Assembly: GCF_001039355.2 (NCBI RefSeq) | Contig: NW_019774369.1 | Coordinates: forward strand, 420,106-464,258 | From: Lingula anatina | Lineage: Eukaryota; Brachiopoda; Lingulata; Lingulida; Lingulidae | Direction: 5' to 3' | DNA: 44,153 nucleotides | In this document: positions 20,271-32,200 of the stretch, piece by piece | How positions within the stretch are numbered: position 1 is the first letter of the stretch | Layout: every line of letters begins with the position of its first letter | Translations under genes and position numbers: made by a program | The notes under the pieces: generated by a model | Databases searched by the model: none | The model's input: only the letters and a program-made list of their open reading frames with translations | Told to the model about the DNA's origin: nothing

Positions 20271-23200
20271 GCACTTTTACCGATAACACGATAAGTGGAA
20301 AACTGTTTTTTCTTTTGGCTTGAAACTTACAGAACTAATGAATATTCATAATACGCAGGTCAAGTTCGAAAATCAGCATGATCGGGTCACTTATAGGGAA
20401 TTTATGCTGTTTTTTCACTTTTTTCAGCATAAATGAAGCACCGATAACACGATAAGTGGAAAACTGTTTTACTTTTTGGCTTGAAACTTACAGAACTGAT
20501 GAATATTCATAATACGCAGGTCAAGTTCGAAAATCAGCGTGATTGGGTCATTTTTAATGAATTTAGGCTATTTTTTCTCTTTTTTCAGCATAAATGCAGC
20601 ACTGATAACATGATAAGTGGAAAACCATTTTACTTTTTGGCTTGAAACTTACAGAACTGATAAATATTCATAATACGCAGGTCAAGTTCGAAAATCGGCA
20701 TGATTGGGTNCTGACTTCTCTATCATTTTCTTATTTCAGTGTGAGGACTACGTGAAGTTAAAGAACGTGTCCCACTATCTCAGCCTCCCGTCAACCACTG
20801 AAGATGTCACTCACACAAACAGCAATAAATATTTCACCAAAGACACAGAGGACGCCACTATCTACACCACGCTTTGCTCAACTAAACATACGCAAAATGG
20901 TAAGAACTATGTCAGAACTGCAATATTGCCATCCTGATCTCCGAGGCAGGGGATTGGCAGATGCCAAGGCAAATGTTTCTTTACTTGGTTTCAAACATCT
21001 GGTTGCCAAAGGGGCCCTCTATCCAGAAATTGTGAACATTTATCTAGATGTGTTTAAGATAAATGAAATTTATCTGTAGGCCTGCACAGGGGCGGACTTA
21101 GGCAGTCTTCTGGGTCTTCCGGAAGACGGTCAGATTTTTAAGTTTACATTGAGGGGTATCTAATTTTTTCTGTTGGAAGACGGTCAAAAATGGTGGATGG
21201 ATCAACAAAGATAATTTGGAAGACTGTCAGAAAATGTCTCTGGATCCGCCCCTGCTGCATGTATTCGAAATTGCCACGGACTGCAGGAAAATAAAGTGAC
21301 ATATTACAACAGTTAGACCTGTGGAATAACACATTCAGCATAGTCCAACTGCACTGGGGCTTTAAATTTTGAGGACACCGTCATCGTTCAATATAACAGC
21401 CTTTCCTCCTTTCTATTCCAGTTGATATCCTGGGAATTCTGAAGTGGAGGGACCCCAAGGAAAACCTGCTGCAGAACTTACAAAAGCTGTTACGCATAGA
21501 TGGGGAGGAGATTGTAAAGGTGGGCATGTACAATAAGAGAAATTTTTCCGCCTGACTCTGATCCATTTTATTTGGCCATACTCAAGACAGATAGCTATTT
21601 TAGGGTTTATTTTATTTTAACCAACATCATTTAAATTCACTGTCTGTACCTAAAACTCTTCAGCTGCTGACCACTGAGACTACAAACTTCAGAGTCATGA
21701 TTTACTTGTCAGTAGTCTATAGATAAAAAATTAGATCCAAGGTGATCTAAATAGTGACCTTGAAATTCTTTTTTCCTTGTACAACACCAGATTTGCTTGC
21801 CTCTGATGGGTGACTAACTTCACGGGTCATCAGTTCTTCGAGACCTTATATTTGCTGCTGGTTCATTAGTTTTAGTACATTTTTTGACACAGACATTTGT
21901 GTCACATATTATGAATAAACTGTTAATATTTTCATTTTAACCATATCTGGTTACATATCATTTCTTTTCCAGTTCCTCCAAGATATTCTAGATGCATTAT
22001 TTTCCATGTTGTCAGAGATGAGTGAGAACCAGCCTGAGCTGCAGGTGGTTTTTAAAGCACTGGTGAGTAAGCTGGAAATTTTCAGTACAATATTGTCTTT
22101 TACAAACAAAATTGAGTGGTGATACTTTTTGAAATCACACAAAACTCTCCCAGCAGGCAAACGACATTGATTCTACATTGATTCAACGTTGATCCACCAA
22201 AATTAACGTTGATTCAACGGTGAATCAATGTCATTTGTCTGCTGGGTCTGGTTTTAATCATATTTAGATGGTCATTTAGTATGAAGCTGTGTTGATGTCT
22301 TAACTTTCATTTTACACTTTCACAAGTCAGTATATTCAACATAGAGCCCAAAATTGGACAAAGTTGATTTGTAGACCGTTTTCACACTTTTTAGGTCAAG
22401 ATATTCAACATGCTGGAGACAACCAAATATGAACATTTTAAAATTGTCATCGACACTTACATCACAGACCATTTCTCTGCTCCACTGGTTTACAAGTAGG
22501 TGGTCCTGGTTTATTATAAGATTTAGGTGGTGTGAATTTGTACAGTTGGCTTGTATAAGTAGAATTTAGACATTGGACAGCTACTAGGTTTAATGGCTGG
22601 TTATTTTTGTAGTGTAAATATTAGACTAGTATGTTTACGTCCCTGCTTACTATCAGTACAAATCTGGCATGCACATTGACAAATTTTGCTTGCTAAGTTA
22701 AGAATGTTTGATTTTTTTTTAGATTTACTTAGTTCAAGGATCAATTTTCATTTCATATTCATTCTTTTGGATCTTTGAATTCAAGTTTTTTAGTTCAAGT
22801 TATAAAATGTATCAAAAATAATGACTATAAAATGAAAATTTTGAGTTTTGAGGTTAAGTTTTGAATCTGTTGCCCCCACTTCCAGGGATCTCTTGCGCTG
22901 TCTGCAGGGAAGGATTGACGCCATCACAGCCACTGTGGTTGACAAACAGAAAAACCTGCAGAATGTTTTCAAGGTAATCCTATTGATATTTTCAAATTTT
23001 TTTAGAAGACCTTTCAGGATGTCCATCAGATCCAAAGCAAAGCAATAGTTCAGTCTAGCACTAATAAGATGATATATATATATATATCAGTAATAAGTAT
23101 ATTTACTAGTGTTTTCTAATCTGTAATTTCAGGTCCTGGAATACATCTTCAAATTCATTGTGCAGTCAAAAATACTATTCACCAGGTTAGTGGTAGAGTT

Positions 23201-26200
23201 GTCTTTTTGTGAAAGAAATTTGAAAATTCCATGATTGACTATATTAATACTCATAATTTGATCTAAATTCTTTTGTTATAAATCATATAAATCATATAAA
23301 TCATATTGAAATATGTATTCTTTGTGTTGGTAATTCCCTTAAAGATACTGTTATTTCAAATCATATTTAAGTATTTTTATGTCTTTTTAGGCATTCAGGT
23401 GGCCCTGCAGCTGAAGAGGAATTTAAATCTTTACTTACCGCTGTGATGAAGTCTATGGGGACAGCTCTACATTATAACAAGGAGGCCACAATTCATACCC
23501 AGGTGATACACATTTAACTTTGGCAGCCTTTTACAGAAATGTGTCTGGTTTGACTGACGCGTTTCCACATTATTCCAACCATTTGGAAAGAATTGTTTGA
23601 CAAAAGACTTTAAAATCTTTGACAATCTAGAACTGATGAGTACCTTAGACCCAATTCCCATAGACACCAGCGGTTAAAGTAGATAAGTCTAACTCTGCTG
23701 TGACTCTTGCTGAATATAATCAGCTTAACTGAATGACATCCAGTGTACATGTATAATCACCAGTTTTTCTGTATTCTGTTTATCACCAGGATGAGGCTTG
23801 TTAACCTGGGCCCCGTATCTCGAAAGCATCGTGTATTGCGAATCGCTATATCAAATAGAGGCTACAATGTATTACATGGGACAAGTATGGGCGAGTTATG
23901 GAATCGAGACGCTTACGCACGTGCGCAACATAGCAAACCTTTCGAGATACGGAGCCCTGTTAAACTGATTGCAGTCAGTTAGAGTCATTGCAGAGTTGAA
24001 TTGATCTTCCTAGAGCCATTATGTCTGTGGGAGTGGAGCCTTATATACATCTTATAGTAGCTTTTACAAAATGGTGTTTCTTGGAATGAAAAGTATCATT
24101 CTCTTAAATTACTTATTTATTTTCATGTTTCATCTCTAGTGTGTTTTGCTGCGATCGTTCAGTGGCATCTACAATGAACTTTTGCGTGTAGTTTCCAAAA
24201 TGGAGCTTAGCAGCATGATCTGTACTCTGATAGCCAGGATACCCCGCGATGTCCACTACCAGCTGGCGCACGTCAAACTCTTGTGTCTGCGAGACACTGT
24301 TGGCTCAGTTCTCTTTCAAGATCCAGGTTGGTAAATCAGGCTTGTCTTGATGAAGTGACATCTATACTTGTAAGGTCAGTTCTCTTTTGATCCAGGTAGG
24401 CAAAATGGCTTGTCTTGATAAGGTGACATCTATTTCTTTAGTTAGATTTTTTTTAGTTTTTTCATCACTGTACAGTTTGTGTAGCAATCCCTGGTTGTCA
24501 TAATTATGTTGTATATTCACCAAAAAATCTCAACAATTTTCTTGATACTTGAAATTGATACTTGATACTTTTAAAATAAAACGGTATAAGAAGTGTATTT
24601 CATTTATTTTATCACATGTTAGAGTCCAGACACACCTTGATGCCAATGTGCCTTGGTCAGCTGAAGTACTACATGATTGAAAAACAAGAGCTCAAGGAGT
24701 CCACCGCCATCTTGGGGGACATTCTCGACGCCCTCTATGCAAATGTACAGGTACAAGTAGGAGCAGAAACATGAGTGTCCAAAGTCATTTGAACTTAAAT
24801 GAATCTTTAAGAATATTCCAAATTTGATATTTTTTAAAATAATTTGTGGAGATATTGATATTGATGTCTGATTTATAACCCAACTGGAAAAAACAATTAT
24901 AAAATTAAATCAGAATATGTAATTTTTAAAAATGTTTCATGTTTTTTATCATATCAAGATAAAGAACTTTTTATACCATATTAAAACTTCAGTTGATGTT
25001 TACTTATTTTAAATCTTGCAATATGTTAGTCATGAGATGCAGTTGTCATAAAGGATCTCTACAAGATCTATAAATCATTTTATTTACTCTATTGTTGACA
25101 CAGTCCAAGACGTCTCATGCGGACATAGAACACGTAGTGACCGGCATGTTGCCAGTGGTGTTACAGACCGTCACAGCTGCAGACAGGAGAAGTGAAGTTG
25201 CGGTAAGGTTTAATCTGTTTGGGGCGATATCATAAAGATATTTTAGTATGACAAGTTGATAAATGTAGAGTAGATAGCTCTGTATTTGATATTATTTTGT
25301 CAGTGTGTTTTGACTTATTACCTTTTTGTATTTAATTGGATATTTCTGTGTATGGTTGGGTTAAAGGAAAGTGGACTCCAGATGATAAATAATAGGCATG
25401 TTAAAGTCAAAGGACAAAATGAAACTTTCTTTATTTTTCAGAATCTGTTACTTTTCTGAAATAATTTTCTTTTTACATATAAATGAGTCACTATATATCT
25501 GTCTCCAGTGCAATTAGCATATTGTGCCTAATTAGTTTGTATATTTCTCTAACAAGTCGTTCTCTCCCTGACATTTTGTTTGACTCTTTCAACATTAAAG
25601 CCTGACACGGGACTGCGGAGAGCACGTTACTCGCCCTATGTGATAAACCGCCTGGAGGAGGTAGTCCTTGGTGTTTTACTGGTGTGACCCAGCACCTTTC
25701 ATCCAGCAGCTTTCACTTCTATTTTGCTCTGTAACCTGATGGTTTTTATTCTCTCAGTTAAGCTCCTGACACTGTAGTGCAGAAGCTTTGAAATTATCTA
25801 TCCGTCCGTCTGTCCATTGATGGGTGTTAAAAACTTGTCAACTTGAAAAAAGTGTGAGCTGAGCTGTGAGCTGTCTGTCTGTCCATTAAAGAGTTTCAAA
25901 CCCTTATTTACCTGAAAAAAGCTAAGACTTTGCATTAGGAAATTGGAAGACCCTTGGATGAGTTTCCAAGTGGGTCGCCATGACCTTCTTTTCTAAGGCA
26001 AAAAGGGTCCTCCTGTAAACTTGGGTGGGGGGGGGGGGGGAGGAATACAACTTTAAATATGATGTAAGCTAGAATCATCCTCATTTGGGATGCAAACATC
26101 TCTCCTAATTAGAAAGGATTGCCTTTTAGAAAACTAACCTTCTTACACTCAAAAATATGATGTCACTTGATGGGAGCTCCTGGCCCTTTGGGTCAACTTT

Positions 26201-29200
26201 TTTATTTTGTACCATTTTCCAAAGCACTCTGTCTAAATACATGTGTGGATTCCTCAAAGCTTTGTCCTCTTTGTCACTATTCATTGACCGTCAGTATTAG
26301 TTTTATGAACATTTTGATTATGTCTGCCCATATCTTACTGCCCATTTATCCTAATTTTCCAATGTTGGACCTGTGAACCTCAATGATGTTTAGGCCCTTT
26401 TCATTTTCAGCGAGCAGGTCTTTTACATGTCTTTCAAAATGTATTGGTACAATTATATCAGTTAAGTATACCACTCAGAAAGAGAAAGGCTTAAAGTTAT
26501 AGTTGGTTTTTGATGAAACATTTATAGTATGTGCTGAAGTTTTCCATTTTGAATGGAGACAATACTTAATTGTTTAAAAACAAAAACAAAAAAATTTGTA
26601 TGAAACTTTTCTTTCGTCTTTTACAATGTCTCCGTCTCTCCCAGTGTTCCTGATATGTCCTACCACTTTTCTTCACGCTGCTTTAAGTGAACATTTTGCC
26701 TGCATGAAACAAACCAAACCAAAGCAATTGCACAAACTGGGTTTACTCATTTGACCTTATCATCTTCTGGACATTATTGCACACATCCTCTAATACTGTG
26801 ACAACTCGGGCTTTTGATGTGATATTTATACAGGAGTGTTCTAGTATGTGCTTAGACAGTAAGAGAACTGTTATATCTCATAACTTTCAGACGCCAAATG
26901 TTTTCCAGCATCATTTAATTTACAAGGTAATTTACATTTATGCTGGCTTATGGTGCGGTTTACAATTAAATAAACAGCTTGCAGGGTTATATTAACGGAG
27001 ACTGCACTGCTTGATTTGGAGCAAAAAGGCCAACTTATTATCAGCAGTGCTAAATACAGCAATGTTAGGGGTAACTTGTTCATGGTGTTAAGTTACGTAT
27101 TCACAAATTGTTCATTGTTACCTAAAATAGCAAATTATGAAAAATATTCCACAAGTGATATTATAAAAAATAATCTTAAAATATATTTTTTTCTGATATG
27201 ATATAAACTCATTTTCAGATCTTTGGTAAATATGTAAATTTCAAATTTTAAATTTTATGAAGAGAATGTTTTAGGATATTAGATAAGATTACTTTTTGTT
27301 GGAATTTATAAAGTAATTATTGCATGCAGAACACTAGTGGGTAAGTTTTTAAGGCCCACTTCTAAATTGGACTACATGTTTCCTGTTTGCTTTAAACAAA
27401 TGAATACAAAACAAATGGACTTTGAATGATAAAAAGATGCTGATTGATTTTACAGCTGATTTTTGCCACCAAGATAATTTTTGCCTGCTGTAAACTTGAC
27501 CTTCATCTCCTTGTTGTATTAGTGAATTTTTCCATAAGTTTGTTTCTTCGGTTGATTAATTTGAAGTTAAAAGTGAATGTAATGGCAAAGATTGCCTTCC
27601 TCCATGTATTATCTAGAAATAAACAAGTTACCTGTTCAAAAATCATTTCATCTCATTTTAAATATTATATTTGAATAGTGCAATTTTGCTAATTTTTGAA
27701 AATATTTTGATTGACAAAAAGTTTTTATGTTATTTTACTTGTACTGGTTATATCTAAGGCAACCATTGGATTCCACCTCATACCATATAAGACTTCAGAA
27801 CTTCATCTTTACTCTGCAACACAAGTGAAACAGTATTTGTAGATGTAAAGTTGAAATTAGCCTTAAATCTTTGCAAATTTTGTTTTTGTTCTCCAAGAAA
27901 TAATTAAGAAGATAGTTCCTGTCTATTCCAGGGTCAACTGGTCGCCTGTCTGATAGGCATGCTGAAGCTTATGGACGAGACGCACTATAAATCAGTATTA
28001 GATGCCTACGTGGATGGCCCCAGACTCAAGGTAAGACAGACATGTGTAGTATGAAACTTATTTAAAAATGTTATTTAATGTCATAGACAAGAGCAGTGTC
28101 TTGATGCATTGATAGATGATGGGTAATTCCAGAAAAAAAAGTCGGTCTCTGGGTTACATTAGTGAGGTACACATTTAATGAAATGCTTACTACTTATTTA
28201 TCTTGTCTAATGTACAGGGATTCCTCCTGAAAGTACTAACGGTGTTCCAAGAACTAGTGGGTAAAGATGTCTTCCCATCTGACTGGATCGTGATGAGGAT
28301 GGTCACCAACAAGTGAGTGGAAAGAGCAGGAATTTTAGTTCATTATAAATGTTATATTATATTCATGATACTTCAATGGAATGAGAAGAAATATAGGTCA
28401 GTAAACGTCTTTACTAATATTTTCCCTGTTTCACCCAGAATCAGTTTTCTTTCCCATTATGACAATAATTAAAAACAAACAAGATATGGAAATTGTATCT
28501 AATGTAGCAATATGTTTTTCTGGATGTATATATCTCTATTGCTCGGATTAAAAACTTTCTCATATTGTCATTCAGTTCATACCTCCAAATTTTTATTATT
28601 GATTATTTCCACTGTTTTCAGTGTCATTCTGACTGCCATCCAGTTCTTCTCCCAGGCCCTAAACGACCATTTCCTTCACGGGGACAGCTTTGACTCACAG
28701 GTAATCCACTGTTTAGATTATATGATTAAATTGACACTCAGAATGAATCAGATCACAATGGACTCTTGCTGAATGTCATCAAGTTTACAGCCTAACATGC
28801 CTCCACTGGGAATTGAATAGAATACAGAAAAACTGGTGATTAAACAAGTCTTTCACAAACAAGGAGTTAGTGCATATAGCTCTATTCTGAACCCTTAATA
28901 TTTTTCTTGAAAATGCTAGAAGTAGAATATAACCAGCCAAATCATGGCTTATTATGATGCATTCTTTGTGGACAAATTTATAAACTGTAAGATGTTCAAG
29001 GTAAGTCAATTTTTGAGACAAAGCACCGAAACACAGCAATCTCCCTATTCTTTTCATTTTTAATTGAAATATATTTTTAAAAACACAAAAAGCCTAGACA
29101 CAAAAAAAAAAAAAACAAACCTGAACCATGCCACAGCTAAAAAGAGTATCTACGTAAATGATTTAGTGAAACAGACTTGAATGTGATCACATTGTATGTT

Positions 29201-32200
29201 ATTTATGTTTCAGCTGTGGACGGAGTGTTTCAAACTCGCCGTCGCCTTCCTGACGCAGCCCAGTCTGCAGTTGGAGACGTTCTCCGAGGCCAAGAGAGCT
29301 AAAATACGGGAAAGGTTAGAGCTGTATGATGCATTGTTGGTCATTTTGTTTTCATTGCCAACTGATAATCAAGATGTATTGTGTACTATATTGTTCAACT
29401 GCAATACTTACCTTGTCTGTAATTTGTACTGCTGTTATTTCTAAGATTTTCACACAGTGATATATGCCACATGAAAAAAGTTTTTACATTCAGCATTAAA
29501 CCCAGTCACTATTTCTTTAATAACATTTGTGCAGATATCTTATCATTGTAATGTTCTATTTCTCCTCTCTTCCTCAGGTATGGAGAGACAGACATGAGGG
29601 TGGTGATGGGGTTCCTCATACTGTCCATGTGGCAGAACCTAGGTAAGTACACACGCAAGATTAATATATTTCTGTAGATATTCACAATCTGTATCTTACA
29701 CTCCTCAGTCCATATTGCCCCAGTCAATGGGATATAACAGTTACTGTTAAATTCTCCACTTGTCTAATTAAACCAGTAACTTAATAAAATCCAATGTTTT
29801 TAGTAGTCTAAAGACAAATCTACAAGCTAGTTGACTTTGACTATTGGCTAACTTGCAAGACTCCTAAAATGGATCACATATTTCTTTGATTTAAACGTGG
29901 AGAGCACAAGATCATGGGATCAGTTACTGTTAAATTTTCCACTTGTCTAATTAAACCAGTAACTTAGTAAAATCCAATATTTTTAGTACATGTAGTCCAA
30001 AGACAAATCTACAAGTGGGTTGTCTTTGACTATTGGCTAACTTTGAAGACTGCTAAAACTGATCACATATTTGTTCTATTTCAACCAGGAGAGCACAAGA
30101 TCCACTTCATCCCCAGCATGGTGGGTCCTTTCCTGGAGGTGACGTTGGTGCCGGAGACGGAGCTGAGGAAGGCCACCCTCCCCATCTTCTTTGACATGAT
30201 GGAGTGTGAACAGAGACATAGGGGGAACTTTAAACAGGTAAATTGAAACTTTCGGAGGGGCGCTTTAAATTGGTAACTTGAAACATAGGAGGAACTTTAC
30301 GCACTCAGGTAACTTAACATAGAGAGAGCTTTAAACAGATAACTCAAAACAAAAAAGAGAAAACAAAGTATGGCACTTCAAAGAAAAAAATGAATATTTT
30401 TATGATTTTTTTCCAGGTTGAGAGTGAGTTGATAGACAAGCTTGACATCCTGATCAGTGAAAACAAAGGAGATGATGAGTACAGGGAGCTCTTCAATGCT
30501 GTGTAAGTGGAGGCAGAGAAATGGTGCACTGGTTTTCATTATGTCATTCAACTGCGCATTTCTCTTCTCTTTAAACATCTTTTGCCTTCCTTGTTAATAA
30601 TTTCTTTTCCTTCATATTGTGTTGAGAAGATATAAGACCAGATGCAATTATTATATAGGATATTGGATGGGGTTTTATGGAGGAGAAAAATACCCAGGAA
30701 TGACCCTGTCTATACTTACACAATAATATGTTAGACAAGTACATGTACTAGTAGGACTATGATATGCCAATTAGTACATTTGTGATAATAGTCTGAAGTT
30801 TTTTTTCGAAATATGACAATTTTACTGAAAAGTTGCAGCTCTGTTTTGTTATTTTTTGTCGTGAATAAGTGTGTTATCTTCTGCTGAACATATATTTTAC
30901 TGTTATAATGCAATCAGGGAATATTTAAGTTCAGCGTAAGTTGTATAATGTCAAATAATTATGTTAAACTGCTTTCCAGCAGTACATTTACATCCTTTGT
31001 TTACTGAGACATGTGACTCACCATTGAGGGATTTAATTTAGAATTTGTTTCCTTGATGTTGGTTCATAATTACATCTTTATGTGCTTTAATTGTATTTCA
31101 GTTAGTTTTGATATTTTTGTTGCTGGTTATTTTATATATTTACATGTGAAAAATGATGGCATGTTGTATAGTGGTCAGTGTTTGGTAATGTTACTATGAA
31201 TTTCTCGTAGGAAATACAGTAACTTCAGTATTTGTTAAAATGTGTATTTCTGAAAAAAGAGAATGATACTTTTATTGTGATTAGTCAGTATGCATATAAT
31301 AGAACAGTAGGAAATGCACATAGTATACACAGTGTAATGTGAATTATTTATTTTCTTTCTATGTGAATGAATAGCTTGTAAACAATGTGGACCCTAGAGT
31401 AAGGTTGTCATGGTGTTGCCATGGTTTTCCCTTGGTGTTGTCATGGTGATGTTATAGTGTAGCTTGGTGTTCTTTGAATTTGTTTTGTGTGTGATATGTT
31501 TATTTACTGTAATATACTGAAAGTTCAAGTGCCACCTACACAACTGATTACAACTCATATACTTTCCAGTTTTAAAACAGTTGATTTTTGTCAATATATA
31601 ACCTGTATGATTTTCTGTATATATTAACCAGATATCTTTTGAATAACTGAATAACTGTAATGCTGAAAATATCAAACTGACTGCATGCTCTAAGGAGTGT
31701 AGGTGAACAAATGTCTAATTATTTCTTCAGCAATATTTCAGAAGCACAATTTGCACCGGCAAACAATATTCATACCTGTTGATAGTTCACAGGATAATTT
31801 ATTTTTTATTTGAAGATATGTATGCAAAGGCTCTAATATACAAATATGAGTTATAAAATTTACACCACACATAAGTTTAACAGTACCGAATATTTATTGC
31901 ATGCAATACGATTATTTGGAACACTTGATTTTGAAGAACAGCCAGCTTTTAAGTCGTAACTAATTACCCATAATATAATTATCAAATTTCCGTACAACTT
32001 CAGGCTTTTGGACAAAGTTCAAGCTTCTGAGACCTCCTGGAAGGAGAATGGCACCATTTTCATCAACTCTGTTACCAGGTTACTGGAGAGGCTTCTGGAC
32101 TACAGGTACAGTACAATAGGGGGCAGCATAAACCAAGACAGTATTCTGTTCACTTGAGTTGATATGCAAACTAATCTTAAGTGAAGGAACGTATCATTAT

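Larger units (their letters stand above)
19054..20899 (+). other. DHR-1 / DOCK-C2 phosphoinositide-binding domain, incomplete (exons 10-12)
   Basis: Exons 19054-19178, 19595-19693 and 20740-20899. They code [19 protein letters not shown], the NVEAR strand, [19 protein letters not shown] and TVWNEIVK, then jump to [18 protein letters not shown] and LCSTKHTQN. Family members have about 55 residues between these points: the strands with a GSHxRFxFRH core and the LxDGxHxLxVxK turn. Both flanking junctions are phase 0, so a skipped exon would leave the frame intact. No such exon exists between 19694 and 20739, which is filled by ordinary intron then a repeat ending at a single N. Confidence 0.9.
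21422..30502 (+). other. DOCK central helical (armadillo-like) region, exons 13-29
   Basis: Exons 21422-21519, 21973-22062, 22395-22495, 22886-22973, 23133-23185, 23391-23502, 24140-24326, 24623-24750, 25104-25202, 25601-25660, 27932-28030, 28218-28312, 28622-28700, 29214-29314, 29578-29642, 30089-30237, 30417-30502. Landmarks are [99 protein letters not shown] and [12 protein letters not shown]. The region forms an alpha-solenoid in DOCK structures and positions DHR-2. Exon 25601-25660 (60 nt, phase 0-0) is the least certain. Confidence 0.92.

Noticed and set aside
20007-20294. ORF ending in a long arginine run
   Set aside because: The arginines are the translation of the GTCGCC microsatellite in the repeat element.
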